Shown: positions 35,234 to 43,092 of the stretch, piece by piece
Numbering within the stretch: position 1 is the first letter of the stretch
How the letters are laid out: each line of letters begins with the position of its first letter
From: JBMYYR01 sp965243605
Lineage (GTDB): Bacteria; Bacteroidota; Bacteroidia; Flavobacteriales; CAJXXR01
Reading direction: 5' to 3'
Length of the DNA stretch: 64,000 nucleotides
Assembly: GCA_965243605.1 (NCBI GenBank)
Contig: CBDEVQ010000119.1
Coordinates: 28,445-92,444 of the forward strand
The notes under the pieces: model-generated
Seen by the model: the letters and a program-made list of their open reading frames with translations, nothing else
What the model was told of the DNA's origin: nothing
The model's database searches: none
Program-made: the position numbers and the translations under genes

Positions 35234-36215
35234 TTCGATGCTTTTTTAAACCAAATTCTATTTGTTCATCAAAAAATTGCGATAATGGTTTTCCAGTATA
35301 CTGTACTTGTTGAGGAATAAAACTTTCATCGGTTACACCTGGAATTGTGTTTATCTCAATTAAAAATGGTTGTTTGTTAACGAGGATATAATCAATTCTA
35401 CAAACACCAGATAAGTTAAAGGCTGAATAGATGAATTTAGTCAACTCAATAACACTTTTTTCTTCATTTTCAGAAATTCTAGCTGGTGTTATTTCATCGG
35501 CATCACCATTGTATTTGGCATTAAAATCAAAAAAATCATTATGAGCAACAACTTCGGTAATGGCAATGGTTTCAATTCCTTTTTCAGTTTCTAAAACTCC
35601 ACAAGTGACTTCGGTTCCAGTCATACCTTGTTCAATAATACAATTGTCATCATATTTGAAAGCTTCTGTTAATGCCGACTCTAAATGATTTAGAGCATCA
35701 ACCTTAACAACTCCAAAGCTAGATCCTGATCTACAGGCTTTAACGAAAATAGGAAAGGTGAATTCTATATGAGGAGCGCCTTGTTTATTAAATGTTTGCT
35801 TATTGATTTCTATAGATGGAGAAACGGGAATATTAAGAGCCTTAGCATAGCGAATAGTTGCAGCCTTGTCAAACGTTATTTGGCTAGCCATAGGAGAACA
35901 ACAACTATATGGTAAATTTATTAAGTTAAAATAGGCCGGTAATAAACCATCTTCAGCAGGCGTTCCATGCAGTACCAAATAAATAAAATCAAAATTTATT
36001 TTTAGACCATTAACCGTTATGCTGAAATCATTTTTATCTATTGGGTAGTTTGTTTCGTTTAATGTGCAAAACCATTGATCTTGATGAATTTCTATCCAGA
36101 ATACGGAATCGTAATTTTCACGAAGTGCTTTAAGTACGGTATTAGCACTTTTAAAAGAAACAATATTTTCTGATGAATACCCTCCTGTAACAAGGGCTAT
36201 ATGTTCTGTTTTCAT
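35220..36215 (-). CDS. ddl: D-alanine-D-alanine ligase
   Basis: A 331-residue ATP-grasp enzyme. Typical blocks are ALVTGGYSSE at the N-terminus, FVKACRSGSSFGVVKV, IIEQGMTGTEVTCGV (about 190), and the late metal-binding LIEINTIPGVTDESF. It makes D-Ala-D-Ala for peptidoglycan. The last metal motif Glu-x-Asn is intact (IEINTIP). It lies 38 bases after cdaA. Confidence 0.93.
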   Translation of the reverse strand: MKTEHIALVTGGYSSENIVSFKSANTVLKALRENYDSVFWIEIHQDQWFCTLNETNYPIDKNDFSITVNGLKINFDFIYLVLHGTPAEDGLLPAYFNLINLPYSCCSPMASQITFDKAATIRYAKALNIPVSPSIEINKQTFNKQGAPHIEFTFPIFVKACRSGSSFGVVKVDALNHLESALTEAFKYDDNCIIEQGMTGTEVTCGVLETEKGIETIAITEVVAHNDFFDFNAKYNGDADEITPARISENEEKSVIELTKFIYSAFNLSGVCRIDYILVNKQPFLIEINTIPGVTDESFIPQQVQYTGKPLSQFFDEQIEFGLKKHRNEKA

Positions 36216-36253
36216 ACAATTGAATGTATTTGTGTATTGTATTTTACTTAAAG

Positions 36254-37018
36254 TTAATGCCTATAAATTGAAGATCTACATTCTTCTTCAGTAATATTAA
36301 TTTGTATATCTCCTTCTTTACAAAGACTAATTTCACCCGTTTCCTCAGATACAACAATAACTAGAGCATCTGTGCTTTCAGACAGTCCTAATGCAGCACG
36401 GTGTCTTAAACCGACAGTTTTAGGTATATCTCGTCGTTCAGAAACAGGTAATACACAGGATGAATATGTTATTTTTTGATGATCTATAATTGTGGCGCCA
36501 TCATGTAAAGGATTATTTTTAAAGAATATGGTTTCAATAAGCTCATTACTTATATCTGCATTTATTTTAATACCACTAGATTCAATAAAACTAAGATCTG
36601 TTCTATTTTTGAAAACGATTATGGCTCCAGTTTTAGACAAGGATAAATTCTTTATAGCTTCTAGAATAACCTCATCAGTTACGTGTCTTTTAGAGTTTTC
36701 AGTGGTTTGAAATCGCTTTAAAATTTCCTTTTTGCTCGAAAATGATTTATTCCCAACAAGAAGAAGGAATTTCCTGATTTCTTGTTGAAAAACAATAATG
36801 AGTGCTAAAACCCCAACTCCAATAAACTGACCTAGAATTTCAGATAACAATTCCATTTTAAGAAACTCAACGAGTTTCCAAAACATATAAATGGCTGCAA
36901 CTCCCAAAACAATACGTATGGCAACAGTTCCTTTTACAAGTTTGTAAATCTGAAATATTAAGAAACTAACTAATAGAATATCTATTATGTCTAATATGTC
37001 TAAGTCAAAATTATTCAA
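36254..37018 (-). CDS. cdaA: Diadenylate cyclase, CdaA type
   Basis: A 254-residue protein with three N-terminal membrane segments (about 11-30, 32-50 and 60-76) and a DAC domain. The two catalytic motifs are intact: DGATII (about residues 171-176) and RHRAALG (about 203-209). It makes cyclic di-AMP from ATP at the inner membrane, a second messenger for cell-wall and potassium homeostasis. Its start overlaps the folP stop by 4 bases, so it is made from the folP transcript. Confidence 0.94.
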   Translation of the reverse strand: MNNFDLDILDIIDILLVSFLIFQIYKLVKGTVAIRIVLGVAAIYMFWKLVEFLKMELLSEILGQFIGVGVLALIIVFQQEIRKFLLLVGNKSFSSKKEILKRFQTTENSKRHVTDEVILEAIKNLSLSKTGAIIVFKNRTDLSFIESSGIKINADISNELIETIFFKNNPLHDGATIIDHQKITYSSCVLPVSERRDIPKTVGLRHRAALGLSESTDALVIVVSEETGEISLCKEGDIQINITEEECRSSIYRH

Positions 37019-37857
37019 TCTTTAAGTTTTTGAAACAATTGTATACATTCTTTAGCTTCTTTAACATCATGTACCCTTAAAATATTCGCTCCATTTTGCA
37101 AGGCATAAAAATTGGTTATGCTGGTTGCATTAAGAGCTTCTTTAGATTCTATATCCAGATATTTATATAACATAGATTTTCTAGATAATCCAACAAGTAT
37201 AGGAAGGTCAAAAACAGTTAATGCTTTTAATTTTTTAAGTAGATCGTAATTTTGATCTACGGTTTTGGCAAATCCAAATCCTGGATCTATAATAATATCA
37301 TTAACCCCTAATGCATGTAATTTAGTTATTTTTTCTGAAAAGAAATATACAAGGTCATCTAGAAGGTGGGTGTAATCGGTTAAAGATTGCATAGATGCAG
37401 GTGTACCTTTCATATGCATTAACATATATGGGACTTGAAGTTCTGCAATAGTACTAAACATTTTGGAGTCCATTTGTCCTCCAGAAACATCATTAATAAT
37501 AGCACCACCTTGTTCAATGGCATAACGGGCCACTTCAGATTGATATGTATCTATAGACAGAATGGCTTCGGGAAAATGACGAATGATTGGGGTTAATGCT
37601 TTTTCTATTCGTTTAATTTCTTCATTAGACGTAAGAATATCTGCACCTGGTCGAGTAGAAGCTGCACCTAAATCAATAATATCTACACCATCATTAATCA
37701 TCCTTTCTACATGAAGTAAAATATTTTTTTCAGAAGTATACTTCCCCCCATCATAAAATGAATCTGGAGTTAGGTTGAGAATTCCCATAATTTTGGGGCT
37801 AGAGAACTCTATTAACTTTCCTTTACAGTTAATGCTTGGATATGGCACTTTATACAT
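37015..37857 (-). CDS. folP: Dihydropteroate synthase
   Basis: A 280-residue TIM barrel. The pterin motifs are MGILNLTPDSFYDGGKY (about 24-40), DLGAASTRPGAD (about 62-73), ISVDTYQSEVA-like SIDTYQSEVA, IINDVSGG, and IIDPGFGFAKTVDQN. The last block RVHDVKEAKE carries the terminal His. It condenses p-aminobenzoate with hydroxymethyl-dihydropterin pyrophosphate in folate synthesis, and is the sulfonamide target. It shares one base with the stop of rfbC. Confidence 0.95.
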   Translation of the reverse strand: MYKVPYPSINCKGKLIEFSSPKIMGILNLTPDSFYDGGKYTSEKNILLHVERMINDGVDIIDLGAASTRPGADILTSNEEIKRIEKALTPIIRHFPEAILSIDTYQSEVARYAIEQGGAIINDVSGGQMDSKMFSTIAELQVPYMLMHMKGTPASMQSLTDYTHLLDDLVYFFSEKITKLHALGVNDIIIDPGFGFAKTVDQNYDLLKKLKALTVFDLPILVGLSRKSMLYKYLDIESKEALNATSITNFYALQNGANILRVHDVKEAKECIQLFQKLKD

Positions 37858-38399
37858 TAGAATGGACTTTTAAAGGCGCTAAATGCTTTGGCTTTCTTAT
37901 CTTTATCTGAAATAAGAGGAGACTCAATGTTCCAGTCAATATTTAAATCCTCATCAGACCATAAAATTGCATCTTCAACTTCTGGATGATAATTATCAGA
38001 ACATTTGTAAGAAAAAATGGTATCATCTTCTAAGGTTAAAAACCCATGAGCAAATCCTTCTGGGATATAAAGTATCTTTTTATTTTGTTCCGAAAGAACA
38101 ACTGCAAATGATTGTCCATAAGTAGGAGATGAAGAACGAATGTCTACAGCAACATCGAGTACAGAACCTTTAATAACACGAACAAGTTTGGCTTGGGCAA
38201 AAGGTGGTTTTTGAAAATGTAACCCTCTTAGAACGTCTTTTTGAGACAAGGATTGATTGTCTTGAATAAACGTTTTAGAGATTCCTAATTGCAAAAATTT
38301 ATCAGCATTAAAAGATTCGAAAAAATAACCTCTTTTATCTTCAAAAACTCGTGGTTCAATTACAAATAGACCCTCGATATTTGTGTTTACTTTCTTCAT
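37857..38399 (-). CDS. rfbC: dTDP-4-dehydrorhamnose 3,5-epimerase
   Basis: A 180-residue cupin-fold epimerase. The active-site His is in LRGLHFQKPP (about 60-69), the conserved Arg-Asp is in VLDVAVDIR, and the Tyr/His pair in ILYIPEGFAHGF (about 130-141). It makes dTDP-4-keto-L-rhamnose. The other rfb genes are not adjacent. It is the first gene of a five-gene leftward unit and is divergent from the TerB-like gene; TAnnTTTG-like elements for both directions lie between them. Confidence 0.93.
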   Translation of the reverse strand: MKKVNTNIEGLFVIEPRVFEDKRGYFFESFNADKFLQLGISKTFIQDNQSLSQKDVLRGLHFQKPPFAQAKLVRVIKGSVLDVAVDIRSSSPTYGQSFAVVLSEQNKKILYIPEGFAHGFLTLEDDTIFSYKCSDNYHPEVEDAILWSDEDLNIDWNIESPLISDKDKKAKAFSAFKSPF

Positions 38400-38456
38400 T
38401 GTTGTATTATGTGGTTTGAGATATGCTAAATAACAAAACTAATAAAAGATTTGTAG

Positions 38457-38464
38457 TATCTTTG
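38457..38464 (+). promoter_or_regulatory. Bacteroidota -7 promoter element of the TerB-like gene
   Basis: TATCTTTG, a full match to TAnnTTTG, lies 23 bases before the ATG at 38488. On the other strand TAGTTTTG (38434-38441) is a candidate -7 element for rfbC. Neither has a clear -33 partner. Confidence 0.4.
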
Positions 38465-38487
38465 ATAAAAATTATAAGACTATTAAT

Positions 38488-38925
38488 ATGGAGCAGAAAC
38501 AAATGACAATATATCATTTTTTATTTGTTATGTATTTGGGTTATGCCCACGTAACAGATAAAAAAGTATCTGAGGAAGAAGGTGTTGAAATTCAACGTAA
38601 AGCGGCAAGATGGTTTAAAGTAGACCATACGAATATTGATGAGTTTAACCGCATTATGATGGAAAGTACAAACTGGTATAATTCAGTTGAAACGGATAAA
38701 GAACGTTTTCAATTGTTAATGCAAGTATCTGAAAGTTTAGGTCGAGTTAAAGATTTAGATTTACAAACTCGTAGAGATATACTTTCGGATTTAAGAGATA
38801 TAGCTGTAGCAGACGGAAGGTTTGGAGAAAAAGAAAAACAACTTCATGATGTTATTGGTAAAAACTTAGGAATTAATATTATGACTACTGAAGATAAGGA
38901 TGTTAGTCGTAAGGTCGGGTTCTAA
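38488..38925 (+). CDS. TerB-like (tellurite-resistance TerB fold) protein
   Basis: A 145-residue all-helical acidic protein. The conserved C-terminal block RRDILSDLRDIAVADGRFGEKE (about 91-112), with an Asp-Gly-x-x-x-x-x-Glu motif, and the similar DKKVSEEEGVEI near residue 22 fit the two metal-binding halves of TerB-like folds. It has no membrane segment. TerB-fold proteins occur in many contexts, so no tellurite role should be assumed. It is followed by a strong terminator. Confidence 0.7.
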   Translation: MEQKQMTIYHFLFVMYLGYAHVTDKKVSEEEGVEIQRKAARWFKVDHTNIDEFNRIMMESTNWYNSVETDKERFQLLMQVSESLGRVKDLDLQTRRDILSDLRDIAVADGRFGEKEKQLHDVIGKNLGINIMTTEDKDVSRKVGF

Positions 38926-38941
38926 TAATAAATACAACCAA

Positions 38942-38983
38942 AAAAAAAGCGTTTATAGATTTTTATCTATAAACGCTTTTTTT
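38942..38983. terminator. Bidirectional intrinsic terminator
   Basis: Two perfect 19-base arms (38942-38960 and 38965-38983) around a TTTT loop, with A/T tracts at both feet. It serves the rightward TerB-like gene and the leftward gene ending at 38999. Confidence 0.88.
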
Positions 38984-38998
38984 GGCTTAATACCTATA

Positions 38999-39442
38999 TT
39001 ATCTATGGAATTGATATCTAACATTCAATCCAAAACCAGTGGCAGAAAAAGATGTATGATCAATAATCTCTAATCCTGGACGCCAATCTATACCTATGAT
39101 TAATGGAAGCTCTAAAAATTGATATTCAATTCCAATTTCTCCGGCAACACCTAAATCAAAATCATCTCCAATAACGGCAAATGGACCTGCACCTAGGTAC
39201 CAATGTAAATCTGGAAAATCATTTATAGGTTCAAATGAAAAGTTCCAAAGTGCTGCTGCTCCAACTCCATGGTTAGAAAATGTAAGGTCTGTATGAACTC
39301 TGCTATATTCTCCAATTGAGAATATTCCGTCAATAGCAACATCGTTACCTATAATACCAGAGCCAAAACGAATACCTATTTCTTGTGCAGAAATATTGTG
39401 AATGGCAAATATAGTGGATAGTATAATGAATACTTTTTTCAT
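38999..39442 (-). CDS. Small outer membrane beta-barrel-like protein, hypothetical
   Basis: A 147-residue protein with a signal peptide (cleavage near His-Asn-Ile-Ser-Ala-Gln, residue 20). Gly-rich alternating strands (Gly-Ile-Arg-Phe-Gly-Ser-Gly; Gly-Leu-Asn-Val-Arg-Tyr-Gln-Phe at the end) with a terminal Phe-His-Arg suggest a small barrel. No specific family is recognised. It is monocistronic and convergent with the TerB-like gene. Confidence 0.6.
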   Translation of the reverse strand: MKKVFIILSTIFAIHNISAQEIGIRFGSGIIGNDVAIDGIFSIGEYSRVHTDLTFSNHGVGAAALWNFSFEPINDFPDLHWYLGAGPFAVIGDDFDLGVAGEIGIEYQFLELPLIIGIDWRPGLEIIDHTSFSATGFGLNVRYQFHR

Positions 39443-39639
39443 AATTAATGTGTGATTTATGGAATAGAATGTAGTGTATTAATAGGCTACAAATATAAAG
39501 AATGAAATTTAAGAAAATATGGTTTTTAAGTAAATTAAATCTAAGTTAATTGCTTGAATGTTGTTTAGTAATTAGAATTATTTTAGGTTCTAGGGGTTAG
39601 ATTAAGTAAATTAGCATCAATTTAAAATAGACATATCAT

Positions 39640-40770
39640 ATGACCTTAGATGAATTCTTAGATCAAGAAATTTCCTTGAAAAAATTAGAGCTATATATTA
39701 TAGATTTACCTCAACTTATGACATTTAAATCGGCTATAGGTGTACGAAAGTCACGTAGAGCAATGATTGTTAAATGGGTAGATAAAGATGGGTATTCTGG
39801 ATATGGTGAATGTTCATGTAGACCTGATCCTTTTTATTCGAGTGAATTTTTGGATGGAAGTATCTTAATGGTTAAAGATTTCTTGTTTAAGAGAATTAAA
39901 AAGGCAAAGACATATAGAGAGTTTTTAGAAGCTATTCAAAAGATTAGAGGATGGTCTTTTACAAAAGCAGCTCTTGAGTTTGCCCTAAATGATTTACTAT
40001 TAAAGAAGGAAGGGTATGATATATTGTCGACATGGGAATATAAACGTATTAATAAAGTTCCAGTTGGGATTTCTTTAGGTTTACAGGATAATTATAAAGC
40101 CTTACATAAAAAGGTAAAAGAGTCTATAGCTTTAGGATATAGTCGTCTTAAATTTAAAATCAATCCAGAAACCGATCCTGAAGATTTTAAAAAAATACAG
40201 AAATTATATCCAGATGTATATTTAAGTTTTGATGCGAATGGATCGTTTTACGAAAAAGATTTTCCTAAAATGAAAGCATTTGCAAAGTTGAAAGTGATGA
40301 TAGAACAACCTTTTCCTCCAACACGAATGGATATTGCTCAAAAGGCGAGAAAGAAATTGCCTGAGATGTTTGTTTGTTTAGACGAAAGTATAAAATCTAT
40401 AGGAGATCTTAAAGTGGCTTATCAGTTAAAAATAATTGATGAGTTAAACTTAAAACCTGGTCGAGTAGGTGGACTTTATAATAGTCTGTTGATGTTGGAT
40501 TATTGTAAGAAAAAAGGAATTCCTTGCTGGGTAGGAGGAATGTTTGAAACAGGAGTAGGACGTACAGCAAACTTACGTGTAGCTCAATGTATTCCGCAAG
40601 CCGATGCGAATGATTTAAGTCCTTCACATAGATATTTTGAAGAAGATATTATTGAACAACCGATTCAAATGACTAAAAAAGGGAAAGTAAATGCAAAGTC
40701 ACTAAACTATGCCCATGTAGATGATGAAGTGATTGAAAAATACACAGTGAAGAAAATAGTTTTAAAATAA
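39640..40770 (+). CDS. Enolase-superfamily N-acylamino acid racemase / o-succinylbenzoate synthase-type enzyme
   Basis: A 376-residue protein of the muconate-lactonising subgroup. The catalytic Lys pair is KFK (Lys171, Lys173), the metal ligands are Asp198 (SFDANG), Glu222 (IEQPF) and Asp248 (LDES), and the opposite-face Lys is Lys272 (NLKPGRVGG). The C-terminal GGMFETGVGRTANL and SHRYFEEDI are typical of the NSAR/OSBS family. No menaquinone genes are adjacent, whereas a D-aminoacylase and a GNAT gene are, so racemisation of N-acylamino acids is the likelier role. It leads the operon. The first ~15 residues are not conserved in type and the start could be later. Confidence 0.8.
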   Translation: MTLDEFLDQEISLKKLELYIIDLPQLMTFKSAIGVRKSRRAMIVKWVDKDGYSGYGECSCRPDPFYSSEFLDGSILMVKDFLFKRIKKAKTYREFLEAIQKIRGWSFTKAALEFALNDLLLKKEGYDILSTWEYKRINKVPVGISLGLQDNYKALHKKVKESIALGYSRLKFKINPETDPEDFKKIQKLYPDVYLSFDANGSFYEKDFPKMKAFAKLKVMIEQPFPPTRMDIAQKARKKLPEMFVCLDESIKSIGDLKVAYQLKIIDELNLKPGRVGGLYNSLLMLDYCKKKGIPCWVGGMFETGVGRTANLRVAQCIPQADANDLSPSHRYFEEDIIEQPIQMTKKGKVNAKSLNYAHVDDEVIEKYTVKKIVLK

Positions 40771-40775
40771 AAGAA

Positions 40776-42350
40776 ATGGTTTTGTTTGATAAAATAATAA
40801 AAGGAGGAACGGTTTATTCAGGAAGAAATGAATCGCCAAAGCAAGTTGATATTGCCATATTAGACGACCGCATAGTAAAATTAGAATCTGATATTGATAC
40901 TCAATTAGGAAAAGAGATTGTTGATGCCAAAGGTTTAGTGATTACACCTGGGTTTATAGACCCACATGCATCAACAGGGTTTGGGTATTTTTATCCAAAT
41001 GCAGCAAACCATAAACTATATCAAGGTATAACAACCGAAATATTTGGTAACTGTGGAACATCTCCTGCACCAATAGGGAAACACTTAGAGCCAACCATGG
41101 AACGTTTAGCTGAGGAATTAGGTTTTCCATATAATTGGTCGTCTTTAGATTCATACTTTGATAAAATAAACGATAAGCTTCAATTTAACATTGCAACACT
41201 TATTGGGCATAGTACATTAAGATCTGGATACTTATCTGATTGGCATAATGTTTCAGACTCTGATCTAAAAGATATGAAAGATGCAACAGCTCAAGCGATG
41301 GATGAAGGAGCTTTGGGAATATCTACTGGACTAATATATTCACCTGGATGTTTTGCAAAAACAGATGAAATTGTTGCTTTAACAAAAGTAGCGGCAGAAA
41401 AGGGAGGTATATATGCATCCCACATAAGAAACGAACGAGAAAATATTGAAGAAGCTGTAGAAGAAGCTTTACATATTGGAGATTCAGCAAACTGTAGAGT
41501 TTTGGTAAGTCATCTAAAATCTGCTGAACAACAAAATTGGGGAAAAATACCCGGTATAATAGATAAGATTGAAGATTATAATAAAACGCATAAAGAAAAA
41601 GCTTGGGTAGATGTATATCCATATACAGCTGTATCTACCAAATTACGTGCATTTATACCAAAAGCATTTTTAGCGGATGGATTAGCAGCAATTTCAGGGA
41701 AATTAGAGCAAGATTCTGCTGTAGCTGAAATTAAAGCTTGGGTAGAAATGAAAGGGTATCTTTTAGATGGGATGTTAGTAATTTCTAATGCAACAGATGA
41801 ATCTTACGTAAACAAAACAATTACAGAAATCGCTAAAGAAACTCAACAGACAGTTGCTGAAGTTATTGTAAATGTCTTATTAGCAGATTCGGACACTTGG
41901 GTTGTTTATCATTGTATTTCTGAAGAAGATATGGATTACGCAATTAAATGGCCAAATGCCATGATTTGTACAGATTCTTGGAGTTATCCAATTAATTCCC
42001 CAAAAGTTATTGGGAATCCACATCCTAGATCTTATGGTGCATTTACAACATATTTAGAACGATATGTTATTAAAAACCAACACCTATCTATAGAAGAAGG
42101 AATCTATAAAATTACCCATTTACCAGCGCAAGTGTTTAACTTAGATGGAAGAGGGTTAATTGAAGAAGGTTGTTTTGCCGATTTGGTTGCTTTTGATTGG
42201 AAAACAATTAAAGCGAATGCAACTTACCTTAACCCTAAACAATTATCAGAAGGAATTGTACATTTATGGGTTAATGGAACTCGTGTTATTGAAGATTCTA
42301 AAATAATGGAGGTAACACCAGGTAAAGTGTTAAATTTAAAAAAGAATTAA
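40776..42350 (+). CDS. N-acyl-D-amino-acid deacylase-type amidohydrolase with altered metal site
   Basis: A 524-residue amidohydrolase of the D-aminoacylase type. Expected ligands are His64 (IDPHAST), Cys93 (GNCGTSP), His216 (YASHIRNE), His246 (VSHLKSA) and Asp400 (MICTDSW). The second His of the usual His-x-His pair is Ser66 here, so the loosely bound metal site lacks one ligand while the tight Cys-His-His site is intact. The substrate loop VYPYTAVST is present. It starts 5 bases after the racemase stop and 1 base before the GNAT gene. It probably releases free amino acid from an N-acyl form. Confidence 0.82.
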   Translation: MVLFDKIIKGGTVYSGRNESPKQVDIAILDDRIVKLESDIDTQLGKEIVDAKGLVITPGFIDPHASTGFGYFYPNAANHKLYQGITTEIFGNCGTSPAPIGKHLEPTMERLAEELGFPYNWSSLDSYFDKINDKLQFNIATLIGHSTLRSGYLSDWHNVSDSDLKDMKDATAQAMDEGALGISTGLIYSPGCFAKTDEIVALTKVAAEKGGIYASHIRNERENIEEAVEEALHIGDSANCRVLVSHLKSAEQQNWGKIPGIIDKIEDYNKTHKEKAWVDVYPYTAVSTKLRAFIPKAFLADGLAAISGKLEQDSAVAEIKAWVEMKGYLLDGMLVISNATDESYVNKTITEIAKETQQTVAEVIVNVLLADSDTWVVYHCISEEDMDYAIKWPNAMICTDSWSYPINSPKVIGNPHPRSYGAFTTYLERYVIKNQHLSIEEGIYKITHLPAQVFNLDGRGLIEEGCFADLVAFDWKTIKANATYLNPKQLSEGIVHLWVNGTRVIEDSKIMEVTPGKVLNLKKN

Positions 42351-42351
42351 A

Positions 42352-42852
42352 ATGTCAGATATTCAGATTAAATCTTGCTTGCCAGAACATTATCAGTCTG
42401 TTGTAGATATATACAACGAGCATATAAAAATTGGTGTAAGCAATATGGTTGAAACAACCATAGACCAATCTGAAATTGAAAATTGGATTTCGAAATTTCA
42501 TAATAGAGAAGGTCTTTATGTTTGTTTAAATGAAACAGAAGATGTTATTGGCTGGGGAATTATTAAACGATATAGTGATCGTGAAGGCTATCGTTTTGCA
42601 TGTGAAACCGCCATATACCTTAAAAGTTCAGAAACGGGAAAAGGGTACGGATCTCAAATGAAACGGTTTTTAATAGATGAATGTAAACGATTCAATTATC
42701 ACCATTTAGTTGCTAAAATTTTTGCAACCAATACAGGTAGTATTATTTATAATCAGAAAATTGGATACGAAATTGTTGGAACTCAAAAAGAAGTAGGGTT
42801 TCGAAATGGAAAATGGCTAGATATGGTCATTATGCAGTATATAATTAAGTAA
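42352..42852 (+). CDS. GNAT N-acetyltransferase (phosphinothricin/amino-acid acetyltransferase-like)
   Basis: A 166-residue GNAT protein. It opens with IKSCLPEHYQSVVDIYNEHI, as in the Pat/YncA group. The CoA loop is GKGYGSQM (about 97-104), and the late block VAKIFATNTGSIIYNQKIGYEIVG also matches that group. Pat-like enzymes acetylate alpha-amino groups of amino acids or analogues. One base separates it from the deacylase gene, and it is followed by a strong terminator. In this operon it may supply the N-acyl group for the racemase. Confidence 0.82.
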   Translation: MSDIQIKSCLPEHYQSVVDIYNEHIKIGVSNMVETTIDQSEIENWISKFHNREGLYVCLNETEDVIGWGIIKRYSDREGYRFACETAIYLKSSETGKGYGSQMKRFLIDECKRFNYHHLVAKIFATNTGSIIYNQKIGYEIVGTQKEVGFRNGKWLDMVIMQYIIK

Positions 42853-42856
42853 TAAA

Positions 42857-42891
42857 AAAAGCGAAATTCAATATGTTGAATTTCGCTTTTT
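42857..42891 (+). terminator. Intrinsic terminator of the racemase-deacylase-GNAT operon
   Basis: Arms AAAAGCGAAATTCAA (42857-42871) and TTGAATTTCGCTTTT (42876-42890) pair perfectly over a TATG loop. Confidence 0.88.
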
Positions 42892-43092
42892 AATTATACG
42901 ATTAGATTGTAAAGGTAAAAGCATTATATATTGTATCCTTAAAATTGAATGTGTATTGATTTAAGGTTAGGGTATCTTTATATTAATCGTTATAGTTGTA
43001 TTCTTTGTTGTTTAAATTGTTGATAGTTAATATTTTTTATAATTTTAATGCGGATTACCCCCTCATTATTACTTTATATAAAATTGAAGACG

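Noticed and set aside
36254..38399. Sulfonamide-resistance cassette (folP as sul)
   Set aside because: The gene is a typical chromosomal folP in a housekeeping run with rfbC, cdaA, ddl and meaB and has no mobile flanks.
40409..40627. Open frame on the minus strand inside the racemase gene
   Set aside because: It is a low-complexity mirror of the real coding strand with no signal or motif. The same holds for the other opposite-strand frames inside real genes.
43048..43092. Upstream ATG for the SprB-repeat protein
   Set aside because: The added 15 residues precede a complete signal peptide that begins at 43093, so the later start is better.
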